Shown one piece after another: positions 23,112 to 31,377 of a stretch of 37,439 nucleotides of DNA. Under the pieces are notes generated by a model, which worked only from the letters and a program-made list of their open reading frames with translations, ran no database searches and was not told the DNA's origin. The position numbers were made by a program, and so were the translations under genes. The stretch covers positions 1 through 37,439 of IMG/VR virus record IMGVR_UViG_3300042691_019871. The stretch is one strand, 5' to 3'. The stretch's first letter is position 1. Every line of letters begins with the position of its first letter. This DNA comes from a virus.

Positions 23112-24913
23112 CACTTTAATTTAGTTTTCCCATTAAGTTTTTCCAGTTCTATAATATTATCTATGTTGTTTTTTGTAACATTTGAATTATGAGATATAAT
23201 ATATATTGATTCTTTATATTTTTCTGAATTTTCTTTTAAAATATCTATAACATTAGAAGTTCCTATGTCATCTAATGCAGAATCAAATAATTCATCATAT
23301 ATATTAATGGAATAAAATATTCCTGTCTGTGTTTTTAATATATCTTGGAATGTGAATAATATAGCTAAGTCAATTCTTTTTCTTTCACCACCACTAAAAT
23401 TAAAATATGAACATTCTTTATTGTTTTCATTAATAATAATCTCGTCAAATGTCTCATCAAAATTACAAGTACATGGTGCTTCCAGTCTTTTAAGATAAAA
23501 ATTTAACTTATTATTTAATACTATTAAAAGTTTCTTTATAATATATGTTTTAACACCTTCCTCAGAGACAATAAGTTTAGAATTGTCTAAAATATTAAGT
23601 TGTTTTTGCTCATCTGAAATATTTTTTTCCAAATCTGATACATCTATTAAAATCTCATCAATTTTATCAGATGTATAATCCTTTTCTTCTATAATTTCCT
23701 GTATATTTTGTAATAATTCTTTGTTTTTATCTTCTAATGTAGAATTTTCTCGTAATAAAGAATCTAAATTATTGTTTTTTACTATTAATGTTTTATTAAT
23801 ATTGTTTAATTCTGATTTTTTATTTAAAATTTGTGTTTTAATTTTATTAATCTCGTGTCTTTTTGAAGATACTTTATTAAATTCATCGTTTTTTGTATCT
23901 TTTTGCAAAGATAACTCTTTTATATGTTCTTCTAACGAAGAATCATCCTCTTCTGTTAATTTTTTCTTACAAGTTGGACAAATTCCTGTTTTATTTTTAA
24001 ATGAATTTATTTGTTTTTCTATATTCTGTCTTTCTGTGTGCAAAATTGCTTCTTTTTTAGATATTTCTAATATAGAATCCTCTGTTTTTTTTATTTTTTC
24101 TTCTAATTTTTGTATTGCTTCCTCTGTTTTATTGATTGAGTCTAATACCTTTGTTTTAGATTCTAATAATTTATTATTCTCGTTATTCTTTAGTTTTTCT
24201 TCGTTTTGATTTATTTTAGTATTTAAATTTTGTATTTTTTGTTTTTTTAACTCTTCGTTTTTTTCTTTTTGTTCTTTTAAAATACTTAATGTCTTGTGTT
24301 TTTCTGAAAATTTAGTTCCTAATACTTGAAAGTTTTTATTTTTCTCATTAAAATCTTGTCTAACTTTAGATAACATATCACTAAAGATATTAATCTGAAG
24401 TATGCTTTCAATAAATTTTCTTTTTTCTATTTTTTTCTGAGCCATGAATGGCAATGTATTATCTAACGACATTACTATAGAGTTTCTAAATAACTCTTCA
24501 TTTGCTCCTAGAAGTTCTTTTATAGCTTCATCTGTTTTCTGAATAGTAGAATATGTTGTATCTTGGTTCATTCTGTATAGATGAACCTTGCTTGGATTTA
24601 ATGTTCTTTCTATTTTATAATTTATGATTTCATTATTAATACCTTGAATATCAAACTCAAGTTCAACCAAGCACTCTTCCCTTGATTGATTATGTACTAT
24701 TTTCTCCTTTTTAATATCTCTTATAGTATTACCGAATATAACCCAGTAAAAAGCATCTATTATGGTTGTTTTACCACAACCATTTTTACTGTTTTTATCT
24801 TTGTTCAATCCTGTTATTAAAGATATTCCGTTTTGAAAATTTAAAATCAACGAATCTTCCCCTACCGATAGAAAATTTTTAATTAATATTTTTTTAAAAT
24901 TAACTTTTTTCAT
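23108..24913 (-). CDS. 46: Recombination endonuclease subunit gp46 (Rad50/SbcC-like)
   Basis: ATPase partner of gp47, processing DNA ends for recombination. The N-terminal half-ATPase has the Walker A NGCGKTT (44-50). Two long coiled coils (about 185-310 and 325-445) flank a zinc hook CPTC (312-315). The C-terminal half has the ABC signature NFSGGERKR (505-513) and Walker B YDELFDSALD with D540/E541. Length 601 is somewhat longer than T4 gp46 (560). The ATG lies directly after the stop of the FkbM gene with no gap. In T4 the partner gene 47 is the immediate upstream neighbour; here it is over 9 kb upstream, with the glycan island in between. Confidence 0.96.
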   Translation of the reverse strand: MKKVNFKKILIKNFLSVGEDSLILNFQNGISLITGLNKDKNSKNGCGKTTIIDAFYWVIFGNTIRDIKKEKIVHNQSREECLVELEFDIQGINNEIINYKIERTLNPSKVHLYRMNQDTTYSTIQKTDEAIKELLGANEELFRNSIVMSLDNTLPFMAQKKIEKRKFIESILQINIFSDMLSKVRQDFNEKNKNFQVLGTKFSEKHKTLSILKEQKEKNEELKKQKIQNLNTKINQNEEKLKNNENNKLLESKTKVLDSINKTEEAIQKLEEKIKKTEDSILEISKKEAILHTERQNIEKQINSFKNKTGICPTCKKKLTEEDDSSLEEHIKELSLQKDTKNDEFNKVSSKRHEINKIKTQILNKKSELNNINKTLIVKNNNLDSLLRENSTLEDKNKELLQNIQEIIEEKDYTSDKIDEILIDVSDLEKNISDEQKQLNILDNSKLIVSEEGVKTYIIKKLLIVLNNKLNFYLKRLEAPCTCNFDETFDEIIINENNKECSYFNFSGGERKRIDLAILFTFQDILKTQTGIFYSINIYDELFDSALDDIGTSNVIDILKENSEKYKESIYIISHNSNVTKNNIDNIIELEKLNGKTKLKC

Positions 24914-25534
24914 TTAAATATGTTTAATGTAAAAGGCATCTCCCCAAGTTACACCTTCCCAATTTGTATCTGTTCTTTTAAAACCAAAATTAATCAAAAA
25001 ATTATCTAAATCTGATACTAAACAGCAATTCTCATACAATTCTTTATTATTCACTTCCGTTAAAATATAATTTATATGTTTTAATGTTTTAATTGCACCC
25101 TTTAAAACCTCTAACTCAAACCCCTGAACATCCATATTCAAAAACTTAAATTCTTCCCCAAAGCAATAAGAATCTAATGGCTTTATGTCTACTTCTGTAG
25201 TTTTAGTAAAAACTATATTGGGATATTGTAATGTATGTATTTTTGGCTTTAGTAAAGAATTGCTTTGCCCTTCATTAGATGTTTCGCAATATAATTTTAA
25301 TTTATTTTCACACGAACCTATTCCAACATTATGACAATTTACATCCGTAAATTCTAAAGATTTTTTCTTTAAAACTTTAAATGTTTCTGGATGTGGTTCG
25401 AATATTTCAATTTTAACAGATGGGAATATATTTTTATATTGATCAATTTCTTTACCAAAATGGCCACCAACATGGATAATTCCGTCCGTTTTAATATTAT
25501 ATTTGTTTTTTAAAGTTAGAAGATCAAGTAACAT
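24914..25534 (-). CDS. FkbM-family SAM methyltransferase
   Basis: A 206-residue class I methyltransferase. The SAM-binding region reads GIIHVGGHFGKEIDQY (about residues 18-33) with the acidic end IEIFEPHPETF on strand 2, and the FkbM signature FKFLNMDVQGFELEVLKGA lies at about 130-148. FkbM enzymes O-methylate sugars or similar hydroxyls in glycans and secondary metabolites. It is the last gene of the glycan island before gp46, and has its own strong promoter with a perfect TATAAT, so it and gp46 can be expressed apart from the rest of the island. It probably methylates a sugar made or attached by the neighbouring enzymes. Confidence 0.88.
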   Translation of the reverse strand: MLLDLLTLKNKYNIKTDGIIHVGGHFGKEIDQYKNIFPSVKIEIFEPHPETFKVLKKKSLEFTDVNCHNVGIGSCENKLKLYCETSNEGQSNSLLKPKIHTLQYPNIVFTKTTEVDIKPLDSYCFGEEFKFLNMDVQGFELEVLKGAIKTLKHINYILTEVNNKELYENCCLVSDLDNFLINFGFKRTDTNWEGVTWGDAFYIKHI

Positions 25535-25542
25535 TTAAAAAA

Positions 25543-25570
25543 ATTATAACCTTTTTTAAAATAAAATCAA
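25543..25570 (-). promoter_or_regulatory. Sigma70-type promoter before the FkbM gene and gp46
   Basis: On the minus strand, TTGATT (25565-25570), a 16-base spacer and a perfect TATAAT (25543-25548), then 8 bases to the ATG at 25534. The -35 contains the TGA stop (25567-25569) of the GT11 gene. This is the only promoter seen inside the island and would drive the FkbM gene and gp46. Confidence 0.8.
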
Positions 25571-26316
25571 ACTTTTATTTTAATCATATTTGAGGTATAA
25601 ATTTCGTCTAATTTATCTGTTTTATTCCATATATCTGGTGCTAAAATTAATTTATCCTTACCAAAAAAACTTCCCCACCACCCAAAAGTACTATTAGAAA
25701 TTATACAAGCATCACTTTGACTCATTAGTTTTAAATCATCAATTTCAGATAGATTATAATATTGTATATTAAAATTATCAGGAAGAAAATTTTTAGCTAA
25801 ATGATAATAATCTGTTATTAAATAAAATTTTATATCATTAAAACTACTCAACACATAATCTATACTATATTTTATATATTCTTTTGTTATTACATTAAAA
25901 TTACTGTAATAAGGATGCAAATAATCACCTGTTCTTATTTGAATTGTACATATTTTTGTTTTTTTATCCTTTAATTTAACAGAATCAAAATTGAATAATG
26001 TATTAAGTTCATTTTTATACTTTTCTATATGTTTTGCTTTTTGAAAAAACCCATCTAGTAATATATCTTTTTGATCTATTTGCTTTTCTATATCAAATTT
26101 TGATTCTTCTATAATATATGAAGGTATAATATCTGTTTCTTGTATATTTTGAAATATATTATTTTTATAAAATGATAGAGGATTTCCTTGTCCTCTTCCT
26201 TTATCCAATTTATAGTTTATTTTATAATCTGTATTATTATGTTTAGAAAAAACATACCCTGAAGCTATTTGAAATAATAAATTTCCTAAACCTCCTTGAT
26301 AAATACTAGTTACCAT
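25567..26316 (-). CDS. Glycosyltransferase family 11 (alpha-1,2-fucosyltransferase type)
   Basis: A 249-residue GT11 enzyme. The three family motifs are visible: GGLGNLLFQIA at the N-terminus (8-18), IQIRTGDY (125-132; the family usually has HxRRGDY) and ISNSTFGWWGSFFG (206-219). Family members move fucose from GDP-fucose to galactose or similar acceptors. The histidine of the HxRRGDY motif is replaced by glutamine and one arginine by threonine, so specificity may differ. It lies at the downstream end of the overlapping island operon, 1 base after the preceding stop. Confidence 0.88.
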   Translation of the reverse strand: MVTSIYQGGLGNLLFQIASGYVFSKHNNTDYKINYKLDKGRGQGNPLSFYKNNIFQNIQETDIIPSYIIEESKFDIEKQIDQKDILLDGFFQKAKHIEKYKNELNTLFNFDSVKLKDKKTKICTIQIRTGDYLHPYYSNFNVITKEYIKYSIDYVLSSFNDIKFYLITDYYHLAKNFLPDNFNIQYYNLSEIDDLKLMSQSDACIISNSTFGWWGSFFGKDKLILAPDIWNKTDKLDEIYTSNMIKIKV

Positions 26317-26317
26317 A

Positions 26318-26959
26318 CTACCCTTTCAAAAATGGTATATTGTTTGAACACATAGTATCTTCATATGTTAATTGAGGTAGCCAAAAAACATTTTCCGTAG
26401 GTATGGTATCAACAAAATTTGAAAATGCTTTTTCTATAATATTGGAATTATCAGATATTTTTAAATCACTAAAAAAACATTTAAATTTTTGTATGTTACA
26501 ACCAAAGAACACAGTTAATATGTTATTTTCATTATGTTTTAAACTGTTTACAGATAAAAATTTATTAGTATCTATTGTTTTTATAAAATGATAGATATCA
26601 GGAGAGTAATATCTTCCAGAAATTTTATAAAAAAATGATTCATTTTTTAATAACGTTGAATTGTTTAGTGCATATATAATAGAATCTCTTTCTCCATGAC
26701 CTTTTCCATATATATTAACGTTACTATTACCCTTATATGAAATAAATTCTATTCTATTATCAAAAACATCACAAATATCATTAAATAATTCTTTTACGCT
26801 TTCTATCGAGTTATCAATAAAAATTAATTTTAAATCTGTTTCTTTTAGATATCTATTTAATGTTTTTTTATAATCTAATAACCGTGTGTTGAAATCTTTT
26901 CTATTTAAATTAAAACAATTTCCTACATCAATAGTAGATGTTAACAATAATTTATTCAT
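26318..26959 (-). CDS. Putative glycosyltransferase-like protein (KISGRY motif)
   Basis: A 213-residue protein that resembles sugar-transfer or capsule-related proteins more than any other family I know. It has an early strand LKLIFIDNSIES, then GKGHGERDSIIYALNN (about residues 84-99) followed by FYKISGRYYSPD, a pattern seen in some small bacterial glycosyltransferases that read a donor-binding GxGHGE..L segment and a KxSGRY segment. It ends with a FWLPQLTYEDTMC segment. The donor and acceptor are unknown. Its start overlaps the stop of the RmlD-like gene by 8 bases, so translation is probably coupled. Confidence 0.55.
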   Translation of the reverse strand: MNKLLLTSTIDVGNCFNLNRKDFNTRLLDYKKTLNRYLKETDLKLIFIDNSIESVKELFNDICDVFDNRIEFISYKGNSNVNIYGKGHGERDSIIYALNNSTLLKNESFFYKISGRYYSPDIYHFIKTIDTNKFLSVNSLKHNENNILTVFFGCNIQKFKCFFSDLKISDNSNIIEKAFSNFVDTIPTENVFWLPQLTYEDTMCSNNIPFLKG

Positions 26960-27743
26960 TTCTTAAAAAAACATAAAGTTCTTGCAATTGTTTTTCTAAT
27001 GAAAGAATATTTATGTCAGTTTTTAAACATTTATTAACTGTTTCTTTGGTTTCAAACTCAATAATATTTCTTTTTAAATTAAAAATTGAACAAATCATTT
27101 TTAATAGATTAAATTTATCTATTCTATCTGTTCCTATTTGAATTTTTTTATTAAATGTTTCGTTTTGTATAAAATCATGTAATAATTTAGCCCATTGTAA
27201 TGTGGTTATTCCATTCCAAAAATGATTTGTATATCCGGTTACTTGTTCTGTTTCATTTTTACTAAGAATCCATTCTAATAATGATTTTTTATCATATAAT
27301 TCTGGACCTATTATAGATGTTCTAATTTCAAAAACATTATTGAAATCATTTAGTAGTTCAGATGCTAATCTTTTGCTTTTCCCATATGTATCATTAGCAT
27401 CCATAATATCATCACTATCATACATTATTTTTTTTGTGTTTCCATTAAAAACACAATCAGTTGATGGATGAACTATCAAAGAATTTGGTTTGTTTTCTGC
27501 TAACCATACAGGAAAATATGTATTAATTAAATATATATCAGATTTAGTTGGTGTTTTTTGTGGTATTTTACCAATACAATTAACAATAATATCACAGTCT
27601 ATTTGTTTAATTTTAACTTTAAAACCATCTGATGGAAATTTTTCTTCTAATGTAGAGATGTTATATTTATTGGTTTTTTTGAAAAAATTTAAAACCATAT
27701 TACCCAACATTCCATTGTGTCCTAAAATTAATATATTTTTCAT
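26952..27743 (-). CDS. RmlD/FnlB-like nucleotide-sugar reductase (extended SDR)
   Basis: A 263-residue short-chain dehydrogenase/reductase. The NAD(P)-binding motif LGHNGMLG lies at 7-14, the active-site stretch PSTDCVFNG at 93-101 and the catalytic YGKSK at 120-124. Together these are typical of dTDP-4-dehydrorhamnose reductase and of FnlB/CapF reductases. The neighbouring PseB/CapE-type dehydratase makes a keto-sugar that such a reductase could take further, for example toward UDP-L-FucNAc-like sugars, but the real product is not fixed by sequence. It overlaps both neighbours by 4-8 bases. Confidence 0.82.
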   Translation of the reverse strand: MKNILILGHNGMLGNMVLNFFKKTNKYNISTLEEKFPSDGFKVKIKQIDCDIIVNCIGKIPQKTPTKSDIYLINTYFPVWLAENKPNSLIVHPSTDCVFNGNTKKIMYDSDDIMDANDTYGKSKRLASELLNDFNNVFEIRTSIIGPELYDKKSLLEWILSKNETEQVTGYTNHFWNGITTLQWAKLLHDFIQNETFNKKIQIGTDRIDKFNLLKMICSIFNLKRNIIEFETKETVNKCLKTDINILSLEKQLQELYVFLRNE

Positions 27744-28294
27744 AGATATATTAGTTGTTTATTTTGTGGCATCTTTTTTACCAAAGTAAGACCTGGATTA
27801 AACGGTAGTGTTAATATTTCAAATCTTGTATATAAATTTTGTTTTATATACAAAGCTGTCTTATAACAATCATTACACAACTCTGGTTTAAATAAATAAG
27901 AATCGAATGGATATGTATCATGTAATATAATAAATCCATCATCTATTAAATGCTTTTCTGCATTTAAAAAATCTTTTAAAGATTGTTCATGAGAATGATC
28001 GGCATCTATAAAAATTAAGTCATATTTCTCATCAGGTGAAATTTTCTCAAAAAACTCATCAGTTGTTGTTTCTAAATAAACTGAATTATTTGGAATAACA
28101 AATTGTGGGTTTGCAATATCAACGCCTGTTGCCTTACTACATAATGGAGATACTTTTTTAAAGGTCTTTCCACATCTAACACCTAATTCTAGATAATTCT
28201 CAGGTCTTATATAAGATGCTAGATTTTCTATAAATGAAGAATGATCAAATGTTTCTTCTGGTGGCGGTACGTTTCTTAAATGTATTGGTTTCAT
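27740..28294 (-). CDS. Class I SAM methyltransferase (Methyltransf_24 type)
   Basis: A 184-residue protein with a clear methyltransferase core: SAM-binding YLELGVRCGKTF (about residues 34-45), acidic loop KATGVDIANP (about 54-63), LIFIDADHSHEQ (about 93-104) and DDGFIILHDTYP. This IDADHSHE..L-D plus HDTYP pattern matches the Methyltransf_24 / CmcI-like group, often found in sugar and natural-product clusters. A second member of the group is encoded at 32168. Start and stop overlap the neighbours by 4 bases on each side. Substrate unknown; a modified sugar is the simplest guess. Confidence 0.82.
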   Translation of the reverse strand: MKPIHLRNVPPPEETFDHSSFIENLASYIRPENYLELGVRCGKTFKKVSPLCSKATGVDIANPQFVIPNNSVYLETTTDEFFEKISPDEKYDLIFIDADHSHEQSLKDFLNAEKHLIDDGFIILHDTYPFDSYLFKPELCNDCYKTALYIKQNLYTRFEILTLPFNPGLTLVKKMPQNKQLIYL

Positions 28295-29220
28295 AATGGT
28301 TTAAAAAAATTATATTGTTCTAGTAATTTATACAAACTTGTTCTATCTATTATATTTTGAGAACTCGAATATTCTGTATTATATTCTCCATATATATTGG
28401 AATAATGCATATGAAAATAATTTTCATTTTTCTTTACTCTTGATGCTTCCTCAGAAGAAAACATTATTTCATGTATTTTTTCAGAAATTCTAGGACTTCC
28501 TAACACATATTTTAAATTAAATTTTTCTTTATATATTTCAAATAAATCAAAAATTTTCATACTAACCAATTCAGGAATAATATTAACTCCTGTATGATTT
28601 AATGAATGTGAAATAACATCTACAGCAGAATCTATGTCTATTATAAATCTTGTCATTTCTTCTGAGAATAAAGTCAAACTGTAATTATTTTTAATAGCAT
28701 CCCATATTAATGGGATTATACTACCAGTAGAATTTAAAACATTTCCATATATAACGCTTGATAAATTAGGGTAATTTTTATTTTTTTCAGCATTTACTAT
28801 AAATGATTCTCCTCCTACAAATTTCATAGATCCATACAACGTAGTAGCAGATCTACTTTTATCACTAGATACAAAACAGCCAGCCTTTAAATTGTTTTTT
28901 TCACAAATTTTTCTACTGTTTATAGCTCCTTGAATTATGATTTGTAATGATTCTTCTACGTTTTGATCAACCGCCTCAATTTGCTTTAGACTAGCAGCAA
29001 AAATACCAATACTGCAATCTTTTGATGAATTTAGCATAAGATCTAAATTTCTAACATCCCCGATTATTGTTTTAATTTTTGGGTATTGTTTTTTTAAATA
29101 ATAATGTTTTGCTTCATCTCTGGAATAAATTACAATTTCATTATCATTATAATAATGTTTAATTAAATTTTTACCTAAAAAACCAGCACCACCTGTTATA
29201 AAAATTTTTTCATTTTTCAT
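28291..29220 (-). CDS. Nucleotide-sugar 4,6-dehydratase (PseB/CapE/FnlA type)
   Basis: A 309-residue extended SDR. It has the Rossmann motif ITGGAGFLG (8-16), FAASLKQIEAVD (about 74-85), matching the AALKH segment of PseB, the active site VSSDKSRSATTLYGSMK with S118-S119-D120-K121 and Y129/K133, and YGNVLNSTGSIIPLIW downstream. The S-D-K plus Y-x3-K set marks inverting UDP-GlcNAc 4,6-dehydratases (PseB, FlaA1, CapE), which open the routes to pseudaminic acid, FucNAc or QuiNAc-like sugars. It starts with an ATGA overlap and probably feeds the reductase and glycosyltransferases of the island. Confidence 0.85.
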   Translation of the reverse strand: MKNEKIFITGGAGFLGKNLIKHYYNDNEIVIYSRDEAKHYYLKKQYPKIKTIIGDVRNLDLMLNSSKDCSIGIFAASLKQIEAVDQNVEESLQIIIQGAINSRKICEKNNLKAGCFVSSDKSRSATTLYGSMKFVGGESFIVNAEKNKNYPNLSSVIYGNVLNSTGSIIPLIWDAIKNNYSLTLFSEEMTRFIIDIDSAVDVISHSLNHTGVNIIPELVSMKIFDLFEIYKEKFNLKYVLGSPRISEKIHEIMFSSEEASRVKKNENYFHMHYSNIYGEYNTEYSSSQNIIDRTSLYKLLEQYNFFKPL

Positions 29221-29993
29221 GTTATTTTTTTAACTATTACTTTATTATCTACCCACGGTAAATATCTGTTTAATTTACATGGTAAATCAGAAGCCTCTTG
29301 TAATTTTTTCCAATAGTGTACTGCTCCGTGATAATTGTAAAAATTTTCTTTAAAAGCCACTTGTGATTCTAGTATATATGCATAATGATCAAAAATCCAA
29401 TTTTTTTGTTTAGTAAAATCTCTAGATAAAAATTTTGTACATCCATTGATTCTAGGTGGTTCATGACTAACCCAGCTAGTTTTGTCTTTTATTTTCCATA
29501 ATCTACACCATTCATTTGGGTTATTACCATAACAATCTTCACCATCTGTTATTAACTTTTTACCAACATAATAGTTACATTTAAACATCATTCCATCAAA
29601 ACTATCATTACTTTCAGAAAAATGTAAAACGTCTTTTAATATATCTTTATTCCATATTTCATCGACATCAAACTGCATTAAAACACAATTATCTATTTCA
29701 TCCATGAAAGAATTACACATTTCTACCTTTCCATCCCAAAAGTTATCTTTTCGTATAACTGTAATATTTTTATCTTTACATATTTTATTCAAAAATTCAC
29801 TAGTTCCATCAATCGAAATATAATCATCTGAATAAAAATTTTTAGAAATATAATTACACCACCCTGTATCTAATATGGGTCTAGTTGCTCCTTCTATTAT
29901 ATACCAATGATCAAAAACTTTCGGTATAATATCATATTGTTGTTCTATAAATGGCATTCCATTTAAAACTATTGTAAATGCTATTTTTTTCAT
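29217..29993 (-). CDS. Glycosyltransferase, GT-A fold with DVDE motif
   Basis: A 258-residue GT-A-like protein. It has an N-terminal strand (KIAFTIVLNGMPFI), an acidic metal/donor motif MQFDVDEIW (107-114) and an aspartate-rich stretch FDGMMFKCNYY. The second half is rich in W, H and Y (SWVSHEPPRIN; FDHYAYI; YHGAVHYW). The layout recalls GT17-like and GT2-like enzymes, whose DxD plus E motif binds the nucleotide-sugar metal complex. Acceptor unknown. It is coupled to both neighbours by 4-base overlaps. Confidence 0.72.
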   Translation of the reverse strand: MKKIAFTIVLNGMPFIEQQYDIIPKVFDHWYIIEGATRPILDTGWCNYISKNFYSDDYISIDGTSEFLNKICKDKNITVIRKDNFWDGKVEMCNSFMDEIDNCVLMQFDVDEIWNKDILKDVLHFSESNDSFDGMMFKCNYYVGKKLITDGEDCYGNNPNEWCRLWKIKDKTSWVSHEPPRINGCTKFLSRDFTKQKNWIFDHYAYILESQVAFKENFYNYHGAVHYWKKLQEASDLPCKLNRYLPWVDNKVIVKKIT

Positions 29994-30724
29994 GCTATTG
30001 ACCAGTTGTTTTTTAATCTAGGTAAACCTTTGGGATGTCCATCTACCAAAGTTTCATTATAATACCCCTTTTTCATTACTAATATTTGTTTATTGTTTTT
30101 TATTCCTAATTGATCTATTAAATTTGTAAAGCAACTTTCGATTAAAAGTATTCTTTCTGCTTTTTCTATTATTCCTAACCAATCAAAAACACTTTGTGAA
30201 TGAGGTTTTATTTCAATAATCTGACCTTCGTAATTAGAAACATCTATATCTTTTTCTATTTTACTATCAGATGAATGTTTCTGTATTAAACAGAATCTAC
30301 TTTTATTAACTAAATTGAAGTATAATGCTTCTTCTCTTTCAAATTTTCTTTCTATTGAAAGAGTCCATTTTTTTTGAAAGTCAACATTTGCTAAAAAATA
30401 CCTAAATTCATCAAATGATTTTTCTCTTTGTGAAAGATAATGTTTTGTATTTTCATTATGCCAACTACCTGGACTCGTAAAGGATAAATCTAAAACTTCA
30501 CAATTATGTTGATTTACTAGATTAAAACTTTCAGTTATTCTGTCAGGTGAATAAGTTGGGATAAAATTTACGTAATTAATATAATCATTAAAATTGCTTA
30601 TTAATTCATTATAAATAGGCCAATAAATATCATATCCATTATCATAATAATGTTTTGCTATAGGTAAACAAATAATAATATCTCCAATTTTACCTGGTAA
30701 AATTATTCCTAACTTTTTTCTCAT
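29990..30724 (-). CDS. GT9-like (heptosyltransferase-type) glycosyltransferase
   Basis: A 244-residue protein opening with the GT9 signature GKIGDIIICLPIAKHYY (11-27), the segment that in heptosyltransferases binds the acceptor and starts the first GT-B domain. The C-terminal half has a strand/helix pattern with SVFDWLGIIEKAERILLIES (about 182-201), in the place of the family's donor-site loop where an 'IG.S.' serine usually occurs. GT9 proteins usually have about 320-350 residues; this one is short, so part of the fold is reduced. The target may be a lipopolysaccharide core or a phage glycan. It overlaps its neighbours by ATGA. Confidence 0.7.
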   Translation of the reverse strand: MRKKLGIILPGKIGDIIICLPIAKHYYDNGYDIYWPIYNELISNFNDYINYVNFIPTYSPDRITESFNLVNQHNCEVLDLSFTSPGSWHNENTKHYLSQREKSFDEFRYFLANVDFQKKWTLSIERKFEREEALYFNLVNKSRFCLIQKHSSDSKIEKDIDVSNYEGQIIEIKPHSQSVFDWLGIIEKAERILLIESCFTNLIDQLGIKNNKQILVMKKGYYNETLVDGHPKGLPRLKNNWSIA

Positions 30725-31377
30725 GGTTTATAATTTCCTTCTTCGTCTCTTATATTTAAGAATGCACTACTATATTTTCCAGTCTCTGACCCCTGTTTTA
30801 ATTCTAAACCAGACCATAAACATCTAATATTAAGATATGGAATAATTTGATTAAAAATAATATCAATAGCATGAAAATTTATCATACAATCTATTAATTT
30901 TTGTGTACATGTTACATTAACAATATAAGCATTGCAACTTTTAGTTCCATAAGTTTTATCATAATATAAAAGAGTTGGAGGTTTTAAATCTTTAGGCTTT
31001 AATCCACAACAAGAACCTAAGAAAGCTATGTCTCCATTTAAATTAACAAATTCTTCTGATGCTTGATTTAAATATTTAATTAAATGTGTATATTCTAAAT
31101 CCAAATCATCTTCTAAAATTAGAATATTATTATAATTATTTTTTAACTGTTGCTTGAAACAATAAACATGAGACATATTAACTGCTAAAACCCTTTTATT
31201 TATATTAAAAGGGTTTTTTATTTTTTTTATACTTTCTTCATCTTGGTATAATTCAACCCATTCTACTTTATCTGTTAAATTAAATTCATCAAATTTTGAA
31301 AGCAAATATTGTTTTCTTTCAGTTAAAGTTTTTAAATGAATTACATAAATTTTTTCATAAAAAGATGATAATTTCAT
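30721..31377 (-). CDS. Glycosyltransferase family 25
   Basis: A 218-residue GT25 protein, the family of LPS beta-1,4-galactosyltransferases. It opens with YEKIYVIHLKTLTERKQYL (7-25), the typical start in which IxLxxxxxRR/K is conserved, and has NILILEDDLDLEY (84-96) with the E-D-D metal site and FLGSCCG, and a conserved TKSCNAYIVN segment. Length is typical. A 12-bp hairpin lies within the coding region at about residues 54-64, forming a terminator-like signal on the opposite strand. Start and stop overlap neighbouring genes by 4 bases. Confidence 0.85.
   Translation of the reverse strand: MKLSSFYEKIYVIHLKTLTERKQYLLSKFDEFNLTDKVEWVELYQDEESIKKIKNPFNINKRVLAVNMSHVYCFKQQLKNNYNNILILEDDLDLEYTHLIKYLNQASEEFVNLNGDIAFLGSCCGLKPKDLKPPTLLYYDKTYGTKSCNAYIVNVTCTQKLIDCMINFHAIDIIFNQIIPYLNIRCLWSGLELKQGSETGKYSSAFLNIRDEEGNYKP
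31187..31217 (+). terminator. Terminator-like hairpin antisense to the GT25 gene
   Basis: A 12-bp inverted repeat (31187-31198 with 31206-31217), 7-base loop, stem AAAACCCTTTTA with three GC pairs, followed on the plus strand by TTATTTTTTTTAT. It resembles a weak intrinsic terminator for plus-strand (antisense) transcripts within a minus-strand gene. It may be a by-product of the lysine- and asparagine-rich codons. Confidence 0.35.

Noticed and set aside
23721-24209. Plus-strand open frame of 162 codons within gp46
   Set aside because: Antisense shadow of the coiled-coil coding region; a run of F, S, L and I is the expected complement of K/E/N codons.
26317-26335. AAAGGG as a Shine-Dalgarno sequence before the GT11 gene
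   Set aside because: It is the FLKG-stop coding end of the previous gene; no consistent Shine-Dalgarno use is seen elsewhere.
27490-27789. Plus-strand 99-codon frame within the RmlD-like gene
   Set aside because: Antisense shadow; hydrophobic translation is a by-product of codon composition.
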